The notes beneath the pieces were generated by a model that was not told the origin of the DNA, did not search any database, and was given only the letters and a program-made list of their open reading frames with translations. A DNA stretch of 64,000 nucleotides. Source: a virus. Of this stretch, positions 16,970 to 26,075 are shown piece after piece. The first letter of the stretch is position 1; each line of letters starts with the position of its first letter. Location: the IMG/VR virus record IMGVR_UViG_3300042301_004732, positions 1 to 64,000 of that record; one strand, given 5' to 3'. The translations under genes were made by a program, and so were the position numbers.

Positions 16970-17767
16970 ATGAGTTATAAGATCGGCGTCCTCCTTTGCA
17001 GTTATTCACTCCCAGAATATATTCACGACTGCCTCCGCCCGTGGATTGAAGCCCGGCAAGCCAAACTCGGAGGTCATGAATTTATCATTTCGGCAATTTC
17101 CGTCCCATTCAAAGAATATAAGGATAAGGCAGAGGAGGATACGGAAAGCCCAAAAATTTTACAGGAATACAAAGAGAAAGGCTTGATTGACTATCTGTTC
17201 ACGGAGCCGAAGTGGGAGGAAGAGAAAGTTGTCCGGAATACTGCGCTCAATCCGCTGCTGGAAATTGAGAATTGTGACTTCTGTTGGCTGGTCGATTGTG
17301 ATGAATTTTACCAACTCGTTGAGATTGAACGGATTATGAAATTCGTAGAGAGGAACCCGCTGACTTGTTGGTTCAGAGGCAGCCTTAAGAACTATGTGTT
17401 CGACCAGAAATCTTACCTTAGTCAGCCGTTTAATCCTGCTCGGATTTACCGGACTAAATATAATTCTTATCGGCTTTACGGATTTCGATATGATAACGAG
17501 ATGATATATCATGGGACGATCACGCGTGACATTAAAGATCACGAACAATTACCAAGTCTCACAATCCCCAAAAATATCGGATTCACAAGGCATTATACGT
17601 GGTTTTCGGATGCAAATAGTAAGAAGAAATGTCAATATCAAAAAGAAAGATTCAGCCTTGAACTTTGTTCTTTCCGGTGGAATGACTCAGAAAACAAATT
17701 AGAGTTCAACCCATTGTATTTCAGCAAGTTCGGAAAGCCTATTCCAGAAGTCTGTCGGGAGGATTGA
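16970..17767 (+). CDS. Glycosyltransferase, GT2-like (DxD)
   Basis: 265 residues. The N-terminus (KIGVLLCSYSLPEYIHDCL) fits a GT-A enzyme that starts with a nucleotide-binding strand. CWLVDCDEFY (about 104-113) gives the DxD metal-binding motif. A later SLKNYVFD segment and KNIGFTRHYTWF resemble the acceptor half of GT2-type proteins. Last gene of the sugar cluster. Confidence 0.7.
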   Translation: MSYKIGVLLCSYSLPEYIHDCLRPWIEARQAKLGGHEFIISAISVPFKEYKDKAEEDTESPKILQEYKEKGLIDYLFTEPKWEEEKVVRNTALNPLLEIENCDFCWLVDCDEFYQLVEIERIMKFVERNPLTCWFRGSLKNYVFDQKSYLSQPFNPARIYRTKYNSYRLYGFRYDNEMIYHGTITRDIKDHEQLPSLTIPKNIGFTRHYTWFSDANSKKKCQYQKERFSLELCSFRWNDSENKLEFNPLYFSKFGKPIPEVCRED

Positions 17768-17877
17768 CGGGAAGGCGAAAATCGTTACACTCTGTGTTTT
17801 TCTAGTGAACCAAAAGAGTCTGAAATCGTTTTTCTGATTCTTTTTCCGGGCGCTAGATTGTAAACCTATCTTTCCCT

Positions 17878-18876
17878 ATGACAGACAACAAACCCATTCG
17901 CCTTTTCGATGAGCAAATTGCCAGAAAACCAGACCGCTATAGTTGGTCCTCTAGTTTTGTCGAGGCTATGCATAATGGCTTTTGGACGCACAGAGAGTTT
18001 AACTTCCAGAGTGATATTCAAGACTTTAAAGTTAATCTGAACGAACAGGAGAGGCAGATTATTGTTCGTTCTCTTTCTACTATTGGCCAACTTGAAATTT
18101 CCGTGAAGAAGTATTGGGCTCGTCTAGGAGAAAATCTCCCCCATCCGTCTATCAATGATATGGGCTACGTAATGGCTAATACTGAAGTTATTCATGGCGA
18201 TGCCTACGAACGACTTCTGGAGGTTTTGGGAATTGATGATGCGTTTGATAAGCTCCTTGAAGAGCCGATCATTAAAGGGCGTGTTAATTATCTCCGAAAG
18301 CATCTTCATAAATTTCACCAAGATAATAAAAAGCAATTTGTTTACTCTTTAATTCTCTTTACCCTTTTTGTGGAAAATATCTCTTTGTTTTCCCAATTCT
18401 ATACCATCAGTTGGTTTGGCCGTAACAAAAATTATCTTAAAGATACGAATAAGCAGGTAGAATACACCTCCCGAGAGGAAGCCCTTCACGGAATGATTGG
18501 TATGAAAATTATTAATGTTCTTCGCGAGGAGTATCCAGAACTCTTTGATAAAGAACTAGAAGATAAAATTCTCCATGAGTCCGAACAAGCCGTTAAATAT
18601 GAGTGCGAGATTATTGACTGGATTCTCTCTGGATATAATCAGAAAGGTTTAAATTCTGAATTACTCAAAGAATTTATTAAGAACCGAATGAACGATTCTC
18701 TCGCGGAGATTGGATATGGCAAGATTTTCCCCGTTGACAAAAACGCGCTAAAGGAAACTCTCTGGTTTGATGAACAGGTTATGGGCAACAACATGACAGA
18801 TTTTTTTCACTCCCGCCCCGTGGAATACTCCAAGAAGTCTCAGAGTTTTGACGAGTCTGACCTTTTCAACGATTAA
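17878..18876 (+). CDS. nrdB: Ribonucleotide reductase class I small subunit (NrdB)
   Basis: 332 residues, usual length for R2. Metal ligands are all in place: E73, E103-x-x-H106, E166, and E201-x-x-H204 (REEALH). The radical-site tyrosine aligns with Y110 (HGDAYERLL), so a Tyr-radical, di-iron type enzyme is expected. First position Glu rather than Asp is like Bacteroidota/Chlamydia-type R2 proteins. It makes dNTPs from NDPs with NrdA. TGTAAACC lies upstream of the ATG as a -10-like box, but no clear -35 box is seen. The next gene follows six bases after the stop. Confidence 0.95.
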   Translation: MTDNKPIRLFDEQIARKPDRYSWSSSFVEAMHNGFWTHREFNFQSDIQDFKVNLNEQERQIIVRSLSTIGQLEISVKKYWARLGENLPHPSINDMGYVMANTEVIHGDAYERLLEVLGIDDAFDKLLEEPIIKGRVNYLRKHLHKFHQDNKKQFVYSLILFTLFVENISLFSQFYTISWFGRNKNYLKDTNKQVEYTSREEALHGMIGMKIINVLREEYPELFDKELEDKILHESEQAVKYECEIIDWILSGYNQKGLNSELLKEFIKNRMNDSLAEIGYGKIFPVDKNALKETLWFDEQVMGNNMTDFFHSRPVEYSKKSQSFDESDLFND

Positions 18877-18882
18877 TTTATT

Positions 18883-20532
18883 ATGTTTCCTAAATATTAC
18901 TGGCTTAATGACGATTCACGCAAATTCCTTGAAAAGGACTATTTACAAAGAGGTGTAACGCCAGAGGCGCGGGTGCGACAGATTGCTGAAAGAGCTGAGG
19001 AGGTTCTTGGATTCAAAGGTTTTGCGGATAAGTTTGAGGATTATGTTGCTCGCGGTTTCTTTTCCCTTTCTACCCCCGTTTGGACTAACTTCGGCAACCA
19101 GAGAGGGCTTCCTGTAAGTTGTTTTGGTTCTTATGTTGGTGACAACATGACTTCTATTCTGGAAAAGGTCGGAGAGGTTGGGATCATGTCTAAAATGGGC
19201 GGTGGCACATCCGGCTATTTCGGAGATTTGCGCCCTCGTGGTTCGGCTATCAGTGTTGGTGGAGAGTCTAGCGGTCCGGTTCACTTCATGGAACTTTTTG
19301 ACAAGGTTGCTGATGTTGTAAGTCAAGGCTCGGCGCGGCGTGGCTCGTTTGCAGCCTATCTCCCAATAGAGCATCCCGACGTTGAAGAATTTTTACTTAT
19401 TCGCGGGGAGGGTCATCCTATTCAAAATATGAGCATCGGAGTTACAATTACCGACGAATGGATGAAGGAGATGACGGCGGGAGATAAGAAAAAGCGGTCG
19501 TTGTGGGGCAAGGTTATCAAGAAGCGATTTGAGACGGGGTATCCCTATATTTTCTTTTCTGATACTGTAAACAAAAACGCTCCAAAGGTTTATAAAGACA
19601 AAGGGCTTAAAATAAATCATTCAAACTTATGTTCGGAAATAAATTTAGCTAATAACGAGAATGAAAGTTTTGTGTGCGTTTTGTCCTCTATCAATCTTCT
19701 TCACTGGAATGAGATTGAAAAAACGGATGCAGTAGAAACACTTGTTTATTTTCTTGAAGCGGTAAATGAAGAATTTGTCCAAAAAACGAAAAATGTGAAA
19801 TTCATGTCTGCGCCCCATGAGTTTGCCAAGAATCAGCGTGCGTTGGGCGCGGGCGTGCTAGGCTGGCATTCTTTACTTCAGTCAAAAGGGGTTGCTTTTG
19901 AGTCAATGGAAGCGAAACTACTTAATACAAGAATTTGGAAAGCAATTAGAGCGCGGGCCGATAAAGCTACTGCCGATCTGGCTGAAAAGCTAGGGGAACC
20001 AGAACTGCTTAAGGGTTACAGTCGCCGAAACGTAACAACCCTTGCCGTCGCCCCCACTACTTCCTCTTCCTTTATCCTTGGACAAGTTTCCTCTGGGATT
20101 GAGCCATTGAATAGTAATTACTTCGTCAAAAAAACAGCAAAGGGATCATTTACCTATCGTAACCCATTCTTGGTTAAAATTCTTGAAGAAAAAAATCAGA
20201 ATACCGAAGAGGTATGGAAGACTATTCTTGTAAAAGGTGGCTCCGTTCAACATTTGGATTTCCTTTCCGAGCAGGAAAAAGATTGTTTTAAGACTTTTGG
20301 CGAAATCTCTCAAAAGGAAATCGTTATTCAGAACGCCCAAAGACAGAAATATATTGACCAGTCGGTGAGTCTTAATTTGATGATTCCCGCTACAACCAAA
20401 CCCAAGGATGTTAGCGACCTCCTTATTTTTGGTTGGGAAAACGGAATTAAAACTTTTTACTATCAAAGATCCAGTAACCCAAGTCAAGACTTGGCCCGTA
20501 ATATCATGAGTTGTAAATCATGCGAGGCATAA
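18883..20532 (+). CDS. nrdA: Ribonucleotide reductase class I large subunit (NrdA)
   Basis: 549 residues, short because the N-terminal ATP-cone is absent, so overall activity control by dATP is probably missing. The active site is intact: C80 (PVSCFGSY), N248-C250-E252 (NLCSEI), C265 (FVCVLSSIN). PTTSSSF and SSGIEPLNS are the usual phosphate-binding loops. The C-terminal CKSC (544-547) is the thiol relay to thioredoxin or glutaredoxin. Works with NrdB encoded just upstream. A strong terminator follows. Confidence 0.95.
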   Translation: MFPKYYWLNDDSRKFLEKDYLQRGVTPEARVRQIAERAEEVLGFKGFADKFEDYVARGFFSLSTPVWTNFGNQRGLPVSCFGSYVGDNMTSILEKVGEVGIMSKMGGGTSGYFGDLRPRGSAISVGGESSGPVHFMELFDKVADVVSQGSARRGSFAAYLPIEHPDVEEFLLIRGEGHPIQNMSIGVTITDEWMKEMTAGDKKKRSLWGKVIKKRFETGYPYIFFSDTVNKNAPKVYKDKGLKINHSNLCSEINLANNENESFVCVLSSINLLHWNEIEKTDAVETLVYFLEAVNEEFVQKTKNVKFMSAPHEFAKNQRALGAGVLGWHSLLQSKGVAFESMEAKLLNTRIWKAIRARADKATADLAEKLGEPELLKGYSRRNVTTLAVAPTTSSSFILGQVSSGIEPLNSNYFVKKTAKGSFTYRNPFLVKILEEKNQNTEEVWKTILVKGGSVQHLDFLSEQEKDCFKTFGEISQKEIVIQNAQRQKYIDQSVSLNLMIPATTKPKDVSDLLIFGWENGIKTFYYQRSSNPSQDLARNIMSCKSCEA

Positions 20533-20555
20533 AAAATTAAAATATTAACATAATC

Positions 20556-20583
20556 AACCCGCCTATTCAAAGGCGGGTTTTTT
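20556..20583 (+). terminator. Rho-independent terminator after nrdA
   Basis: Perfect 8-base stem AACCCGCC / GGCGGGTT (20556-20563 and 20572-20579) with an eight-base loop and a T-run to 20583. It insulates the class I RNR operon from the anaerobic one. Confidence 0.9.
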
Positions 20584-20653
20584 GTGCCTAAAGATACCCT
20601 GAAGCATATTTTGCCAACCCCCACCCAGATCTTGTCATCTGGCCCAAACACCC

Positions 20654-20681
20654 TTGATTCTCCCTTAAAATCGTGTAAACT
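20654..20681 (+). promoter_or_regulatory. Promoter of the anaerobic RNR operon
   Basis: TTGATT (20654-20659), a 16-base spacer and TAAACT (20676-20681) with an upstream TG one base away. Nine bases remain before the ATG at 20691, so the mRNA leader would be very short. Confidence 0.55.
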
Positions 20682-20690
20682 TCGTATCCA

Positions 20691-21134
20691 ATGTTAAAGT
20701 ATGCAAGATCGAGTATCGCGTTTCAAGAAGTCCCAAACGAAATTAGTCTATCCTATGAGGTATGCGGATGCCCATTACGCTGCGATGGTTGTCACTCTCC
20801 CGAACTTAGACAAGATAAAGGTTTTCCGTTGGACGCTAGTCGGATTTTCGCCGATTCAATCAAATATGATGGATTGATTTCTTGTGTTTTGTTTATGGGC
20901 GGAGACTGGGTGGTGCAGGACATAATTGGGCTTTTGTCTTTTGTAAAATCCCAAGGATTAAAAACAGCGCTATATTCTGGTTTTGATTCTGTCCCGGACG
21001 ATATTACCTCTAGGTTGGATTATCTGAAGGTCGGTCCATACAAGAAAGAACTCGGCGGGCTGAACTCCCCAGTCACAAACCAGCAATTCTTCCATATTCC
21101 CACCCTGACCAATCTTAACCATCTTTTCCTATGA
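20691..21134 (+). CDS. nrdG: Anaerobic RNR-activating radical-SAM protein (NrdG)
   Basis: 147 residues. The radical-SAM motif CPLRCDGC gives C27-x3-C31-x2-C34 for the [4Fe-4S] cluster. LFMGGDW follows at the GGE-type SAM-binding position. NrdG generates the glycyl radical on NrdD under anaerobic conditions. It overlaps nrdD by ATGA, and the order G-D is reversed from E. coli. Confidence 0.9.
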   Translation: MLKYARSSIAFQEVPNEISLSYEVCGCPLRCDGCHSPELRQDKGFPLDASRIFADSIKYDGLISCVLFMGGDWVVQDIIGLLSFVKSQGLKTALYSGFDSVPDDITSRLDYLKVGPYKKELGGLNSPVTNQQFFHIPTLTNLNHLFL

Positions 21135-22900
21135 TACTTAATCAATCTCAGTTAGATAATAAAATCGCTTTCGTCAAAAACTATATTGGAGCATCCAATG
21201 CGGCCAGCGGCTCAAAGTTTGATGCCAATGCAAACGTATCATCTAAGAATGTAGCGACTCTTGCCGCTGAAATACATAAAGATATCAATATTCAAATCAA
21301 GCGGGCGATTGTCACCCAAAAGATTTCAGAAATGTTCGGAGTAGAATTAGCAGCGGAGTATAACCGACAGATTCAAGATAAGGAAATTTACGTTCATGAT
21401 GAGTCAAATATTTTACTCCCATATTGTGTTAGTATTTCAATGTATCCGCTTTTGACGGATGGTTTGAAAAGTCTTGGCGGTGATTCCGGCCCGCCTAGCC
21501 ATCTATCTTCGTTTTGCGGCTCTTTCGTTAATTTAATGTTCGCTATTTCAAGTCAGTTTGCGGGGGCAGTAGCAGCGGTTGAACTTCTTCTATATTTTAA
21601 TCAATTCGCGGTAAAAGACTATGGGGAGAATTATCTAGAAACTCATACAAAGGAAATAGAGAATCATCTTCAGCATATTGTTTACGCCTTGAATCAGCCC
21701 GCCGCTGCGCGTTCGTTTCAGTCCGTTTTCTGGAATACCTCTATTTTTGATCGGTATTATTTCGATTCAATGTTTGAAGGTTTCGCTTTTCCAGACGGCT
21801 CCCGCCCAGCGTTTGAATCGGTTAATAAACTTCAAAAGTTTTTCATAAAATGGTTTAATAAAGAAAGAGAAAAAGCCGTGCTGACTTTTCCTGTGATTAC
21901 AGCGGCGATTCTTTCCGAAGGTGATGAGCCCAAAGATGTGGAATTTTCTAACTTTCTTGCGGGCGAACTAGCCGAAGGTAATTCGTTTTTTATTTACTCT
22001 TCAGATACCGCCGATTCGTTGTCAAGTTGCTGTCGTTTAAAGTCAAAAATACAGAAGAATACATTCCAGACCTCTCTGGGCGCGGGAGGTGTCGCCACGG
22101 GTTCTATTAATGTTATCACACTGAACATGAATCGACTCATCCAAAAAAATCTGATTCTGTCCGAACAAGTTATGAAAATCCATAAATATCAAGTCGCATA
22201 TAGGGAGCTGATGAAAGGTATGATTAAGGACGGAATGTTGCCCGTTTACACCTCTGGGTTTATAACGTTAGACAAGCAATATTCTACAATTGGTATTAAT
22301 GGCATGGTAGAAGCATCTGAATATATTGGTATTAAACCGTCTAATAATGCAGAGTATAAGGAATGGGTATCAGCCCAGTTAAAAACGATTAACAAACTAA
22401 ACAAGGTCGCTAGTTTGGAATACGGATGTATGTTTAATACCGAATTCGTCCCAGCGGAGAACTTAGGGGTTAAATTTTCCAAATGGGACAAAGAGGATGG
22501 GTTGGTTGTTCCTCGCGATTGCTATAACTCTTATTTTTACCCAGTCGAAGATGATTCAATCAACGCTTTGGATAAATTTATTCTTCATGGTCGCGAAATG
22601 ACTGAATTTTTAGATGGTGGGTCAGCCCTTCATCTTAATTTAGAACAATATCTGACAAAGGATCAGTATTTTAAACTAATCGGCATTGCGATAAAGACGG
22701 GTTGTAATTATTTCTGCACGAATGTAAAAATCACAGTTTGTGAGGATTGCGGGCACATCAACAAGAAGACGGAGTGCCATTGCGTAAAATGCCGGAGCAA
22801 GAACGTTAGTCATGCCACTCGGATTATTGGTTATTTAAAGAAAATTACTTCGTGGTCGGGTGCGCGCAAGACGGAGGAGAAGAAAAGATTTTATCACTGA
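21131..22900 (+). CDS. nrdD: Anaerobic ribonucleotide triphosphate reductase (NrdD)
   Basis: 589 residues. The C-terminal zinc site has four cysteines (C537, C540, C551, C554) and the glycyl radical motif is RIIGYL with G567. LSSCCRLKSK in the middle of the protein carries active-site cysteines. No ATP-cone is seen at the N-terminus. It reduces ribonucleotides without oxygen, complementing NrdAB, and its presence suggests infection of cells in anoxic or fluctuating conditions. Confidence 0.93.
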   Translation: MILNQSQLDNKIAFVKNYIGASNAASGSKFDANANVSSKNVATLAAEIHKDINIQIKRAIVTQKISEMFGVELAAEYNRQIQDKEIYVHDESNILLPYCVSISMYPLLTDGLKSLGGDSGPPSHLSSFCGSFVNLMFAISSQFAGAVAAVELLLYFNQFAVKDYGENYLETHTKEIENHLQHIVYALNQPAAARSFQSVFWNTSIFDRYYFDSMFEGFAFPDGSRPAFESVNKLQKFFIKWFNKEREKAVLTFPVITAAILSEGDEPKDVEFSNFLAGELAEGNSFFIYSSDTADSLSSCCRLKSKIQKNTFQTSLGAGGVATGSINVITLNMNRLIQKNLILSEQVMKIHKYQVAYRELMKGMIKDGMLPVYTSGFITLDKQYSTIGINGMVEASEYIGIKPSNNAEYKEWVSAQLKTINKLNKVASLEYGCMFNTEFVPAENLGVKFSKWDKEDGLVVPRDCYNSYFYPVEDDSINALDKFILHGREMTEFLDGGSALHLNLEQYLTKDQYFKLIGIAIKTGCNYFCTNVKITVCEDCGHINKKTECHCVKCRSKNVSHATRIIGYLKKITSWSGARKTEEKKRFYH

Positions 22901-22983
22901 GATTAAGATTCTAGGGAGGACGGTATTAGTGTAAACTTATGGAAGCCAAACAACGCACCCACTGATCCGCTTTATTTTCCGTC

Positions 22984-23685
22984 ATGAAGTCCACCGCCAC
23001 CGTAATTTATCTAAATAAATCCCTTCACTCCAAGGTCAAACAGGCAGCGGACCAGAAATTTGATAAGCCTAGCTACGTCAAGTCTTTGTGGATCACTCGG
23101 GAATACAAGAAACGCGGCGGCAAAGTCAGGTATGAAGGGGGAAAGCCCTCCAAGGAAAGTATTAAGAAGGCTGTTGCATCCGAAGGTATTCAGACTTGCG
23201 GTTGTCACGTTACGGCCAGTCTGACTTGGGATCAGTATGAGACGGAGGAAATCAATGCGAGTCTGGATGAAGAGTTCAGTCCAGTAGAGGGCGAGACCGA
23301 TAAAGAAGTTTTGTTCGCGGCTCGGTTTTGGGAAGATAATAAGGAGGATATTTGCAAAGACGAAGAGGGTTTAATTACAGAGTTGGATCGCTCCTCAATG
23401 TTTGAAGCCGAAGAATATCTTGCTCTAGCCGAGAAAGAGAGAAAAACCCTAAACAAACCCTTCCGCACTCCGGGAGAAAGTAAGAAATTCGGCGTTTGGG
23501 TTAAAAACGAAAAGGGGAACGTTGTCCTCGTCCGCTTTGGGGATAGTGAGCTATCCATAAAAAGGACAAATCCTGAGCGCAGAAAATCCTTTATGGCCCG
23601 TCATGGTTGTGATAACCCCGGTCCACGGTGGTCCGCAAAATTTTGGGCGTGCTGGAGCTGGCGTACTAATACAAAACTACCTTAA
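22984..23685 (+). CDS. Phage protein with C-terminal DUF6321-like domain
   Basis: 233 residues. The N-terminus is basic (SYVKSLWITREYKKRGGKV), the middle strongly acidic. The last ~65 residues (FGVWVKNEKGNVVLVRFGD, then NPERRKSFMARHGCDNPGPRW, ending in ACWSWRT) match a domain widespread at the C-terminus of phage proteins, which I recall as DUF6321. Its function is not established. A promoter overlaps its stop codon. Confidence 0.65.
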   Translation: MKSTATVIYLNKSLHSKVKQAADQKFDKPSYVKSLWITREYKKRGGKVRYEGGKPSKESIKKAVASEGIQTCGCHVTASLTWDQYETEEINASLDEEFSPVEGETDKEVLFAARFWEDNKEDICKDEEGLITELDRSSMFEAEEYLALAEKERKTLNKPFRTPGESKKFGVWVKNEKGNVVLVRFGDSELSIKRTNPERRKSFMARHGCDNPGPRWSAKFWACWSWRTNTKLP

Positions 23686-23710
23686 ACGTTAGCTCTCATA
23701 GTTCTATACT
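23682..23710 (+). promoter_or_regulatory. Promoter before the coiled-coil membrane protein gene
   Basis: TTAAAC (23682-23687), a 17-base spacer and TATACT (23705-23710), nine bases from the ATG at 23720. The -35 box is weak and the -10 box good. Confidence 0.45.
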
Positions 23711-23719
23711 ATTTTCATC

Positions 23720-24139
23720 ATGACAAATAATCCCGACCACTCTCACACATTCAATCCAAACGCGATTGATGTAAAACTAGCCGAAATCCTTCTGCTGCAA
23801 AGACTTGACAAAGAGGATCGAGATCGTTGGCGCGCTGAATTCAACGCAAAGATAGATGGGGTTGACGAAAGACTGAAGAGGGTTGAACAACAATGCCTCC
23901 TCACAAACGGAAAAATCATAAAACATACCGGCCAAATTGACGCCTTGGAAAAAATTAACGAGTTGGAGGAGGCAAGACAGGAAGAGATTGAATCTATCAT
24001 TTCCACCAAGAAGTTTATCAATAAATGGCTTATCAATAAATGGTTCATCGTCTTCCTGATTGTCTTGGGCGCGGGAATCCTGAAGGTTATTTCCTCCCCT
24101 TGGCTTCAAGGAATACTTCGCCCGCTATCGGGAATTTAA
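23720..24139 (+). CDS. Coiled-coil protein with a C-terminal membrane segment
   Basis: 139 residues. Residues about 15-95 are a charged helix with heptad character, followed by a hydrophobic segment (WFIVFLIVLGAGILKVI, about 108-124). The orientation is not clear from charges. Possible roles include lysis or an inner-membrane anchor, but nothing specific supports either. A terminator follows. Confidence 0.6.
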   Translation: MTNNPDHSHTFNPNAIDVKLAEILLLQRLDKEDRDRWRAEFNAKIDGVDERLKRVEQQCLLTNGKIIKHTGQIDALEKINELEEARQEEIESIISTKKFINKWLINKWFIVFLIVLGAGILKVISSPWLQGILRPLSGI

Positions 24140-24175
24140 GGAAGACTGACAGAAAACGATTATTTTTTTGGATTT

Positions 24176-24209
24176 AACCCCGCCCGGCTTTTAAACTTGG
24201 CGGGTTTTT
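24176..24209 (+). terminator. Rho-independent terminator
   Basis: CCCGCC (24179-24184) pairs with GGCGGG (24199-24204) across a 14-base loop and is followed by five Ts. It ends the transcript of the coiled-coil membrane protein gene. Confidence 0.8.
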
Positions 24210-24246
24210 CATTTTTCGGAGGTGAGGCAGGATTCCGCCTTGACAA

Positions 24247-25496
24247 GTGAACTACCTTGCCCTAAAGGGCCGTGACTTCCTGCTTCATAGACCCACTAAC
24301 GCGAGTCTCCACAGGCTTAACTTTCCGACATTCCATCGGTAGTGAGGTTTTGCCCGAAAGCAAACCAAATTTTTTAATATTTATGGCCGCGTTTAAATCA
24401 CGGTCATGCTTGGTCCCGCAAACGCAGGTCCAGTGTCTATCGGCTAGGGTTAAGCCATGATTAATTTCGCCACAGCTTGAACAAGTTTTAGAACTGGGTT
24501 CAAATCGGCCAATTTTAATCAGATTAATCCCTTTCCATTCACACTTGTATTTCAAAACTTCGTAAAACCGACCGATAGCGACATCTGACATTGCTCTGGC
24601 CAATTTCCGATTTTTCATAATGCCCTTTACATTCAAATCCTCAATACAAATCGTGTCCACTTGGTTATCGTTGACGATTTTTGCCGTGACTTGATGAATG
24701 TAATTATTCCGCTGGTTTGTTACTTTTTCATATTGTTTAGCTAGTTTGATTCGCGATTTGTCTCTGTTCTTGCTGTCCTTTTTCTTTCTTGAGTGCGAGC
24801 GGCTGAGTTTTCTTAGTTTTTTGAGTGATTTTTTAAGAAATTTATTATTTTCAAAGGTCTGCCCATTTGAAATTGTGAGAAAAGTTTTAATCCCGGTATC
24901 AATCCCGATGGCGCCGTTTTCGGTTATCGGTTTGAGTTCTGATTTGCTATCGGGAGTTTCTACTAAAATTGACGCAAAATATTTGCCAGAAGGAACTTGG
25001 GAAATTGTGACCGTTTTGATATTTCCCTCAAAAGTTCTATGAAAATTGGCTTTAATTTTATTTTCTTTTGTAAATTTCGGTATTTGCAAGTATCCGGTTC
25101 CAAAATCGGCCTTGGCGTTTTGCGGGCACTGAAAGGAGTGGCTATTAAGTTTTTTGCTTTTAAATTTTGGGAAACCTTTCTTTTCTTTGAAAAATCTCTG
25201 AAAGGCATTATCCAAGTTCCTTGCCGCCATCTGCAAACACTGAGAATTTACTTCATTCAACCAAGAAAACTCTTGACTTGCCTTCAGTAAAGTGACACGA
25301 TTCATTACATCAAAACAACTCAACTTTTCCCTCTTCTCATATGCCTTTATCTTCTCTGCCAACCCCCAATTATACATCCAGCGAGCGCAACCAAAATGCT
25401 TTGCCAAAAGCACCTTTTGCTCTTGATTTGGGTAAATTTGGTATTTAAACGCTTTTAACATCTTCCTATTTATGATTACATATTTTTCTTACAGAA
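24247..25496 (-). mobile_element. IS200/IS605-type element carrying only tnpB (copy 2, intact)
   Basis: On the minus strand it begins right after GTTTTCAC (25504-25497) and ends at GTAGTTCAC (24247-24255), with the GCCC-TTTA-GGGC hairpin between stop codon and end. No tnpA or target duplication is present, as usual for this group. Being next to the terminator and inside a promoter, it may now control expression of the genes at 25548 onward. Confidence 0.75.
24262..25461 (-). CDS. tnpB: TnpB RNA-guided nuclease
   Basis: 399 residues, family-typical length. RuvC motifs are complete: GIDTG with the first Asp (about 188), ICIEDLNVKG with the catalytic Glu, and HDRDLNAAINI with the last Asp. The zinc finger is intact (CSSCG ... 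CVCG). TnpB proteins form a complex with a guide RNA transcribed from the element's right end and cut DNA beside a TAM, which helps retain the element. The guide would correspond to the flank, here the sequence holding the split promoter's -35 box. There is no TnpA in the window to mobilise it. Confidence 0.93.
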   Translation of the reverse strand: MLKAFKYQIYPNQEQKVLLAKHFGCARWMYNWGLAEKIKAYEKREKLSCFDVMNRVTLLKASQEFSWLNEVNSQCLQMAARNLDNAFQRFFKEKKGFPKFKSKKLNSHSFQCPQNAKADFGTGYLQIPKFTKENKIKANFHRTFEGNIKTVTISQVPSGKYFASILVETPDSKSELKPITENGAIGIDTGIKTFLTISNGQTFENNKFLKKSLKKLRKLSRSHSRKKKDSKNRDKSRIKLAKQYEKVTNQRNNYIHQVTAKIVNDNQVDTICIEDLNVKGIMKNRKLARAMSDVAIGRFYEVLKYKCEWKGINLIKIGRFEPSSKTCSSCGEINHGLTLADRHWTCVCGTKHDRDLNAAINIKKFGLLSGKTSLPMECRKVKPVETRVSGSMKQEVTAL

Positions 25497-25547
25497 GTGA
25501 AAACAACTGTGTAAAATTTTTTATTTTACTTGCGACCCTTTATCCCC

Positions 25548-25850
25548 ATGGCTAAAATTACGAAAATCATTGAAAGCGGGGGATTCTGTCCATTCCAATT
25601 AGAAGCGCAAACGGAAGATGGTCGGATGATTTATCTCCGTTATCGTGGCGGGCTTCTCCGCTGGGGTTTCGTCGGGAAGGACAGACTTACCCCGGACGAA
25701 TACGAATTTTCAGCTCAGATAGGGGGCCAGTATGACGGCTCGGCAGACGATAAGGAATTTAAGGCCGCGCTGAAAGATAGTTTGGAATTCCCTGAGGGTT
25801 TTTCTTTTGAAGAGGATTTTCAGGCAGAACAAAAAGATGACCGAGAATAA
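25548..25850 (+). CDS. Hypothetical protein
   Basis: 100 residues from the ATG at 25548; a TTG 18 bases upstream is possible. The N-terminus (AKITKIIESGGFCPFQLEAQTEDG) is beta-like and the C-terminus acidic. No family recognised. First gene downstream of the split promoter. Confidence 0.55.
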   Translation: MAKITKIIESGGFCPFQLEAQTEDGRMIYLRYRGGLLRWGFVGKDRLTPDEYEFSAQIGGQYDGSADDKEFKAALKDSLEFPEGFSFEEDFQAEQKDDRE

Positions 25851-25853
25851 TTT

Positions 25854-26075
25854 ATGAAAGCCTACAAAATTGAATTAATCATAGTCGATCATGACGAAAT
25901 CGGAGACCGAGAGGAAATCATCGGACCGATTGAAAACGCGAACTATCCCAACGATTGCATCAACCCGCATGTCTTGTCTTTCCGTGAAGCCGACATTGGA
26001 GAGTGGTACGATGATCACCCTCTGAATGGTTCGGAAAACTATGAAGCCTCTGTTGCAAAATATTTCCCTGAATGA
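25854..26075 (+). CDS. Hypothetical acidic protein
   Basis: 73 residues, acidic (many Asp/Glu), with a beta-type start (KAYKIELIIVDHD). It overlaps the methyltransferase by ATGA. Not recognised. Confidence 0.5.
   Translation: MKAYKIELIIVDHDEIGDREEIIGPIENANYPNDCINPHVLSFREADIGEWYDDHPLNGSENYEASVAKYFPE

Larger units (their letters stand above)
24240..25517 (+). promoter_or_regulatory. Phage promoter split by the second TnpB element
   Basis: TTGACA (24240-24245) lies just left of the element, in the context ATTCCGCCTTGACAA seen at other phage promoters. TAAAAT (25512-25517) lies just right of it. If the element (24247-25496) is removed, the two boxes are exactly 16 bases apart, upstream of the genes starting at 25548. 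The reconstruction depends on element ends deduced from the two copies. Confidence 0.6.
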
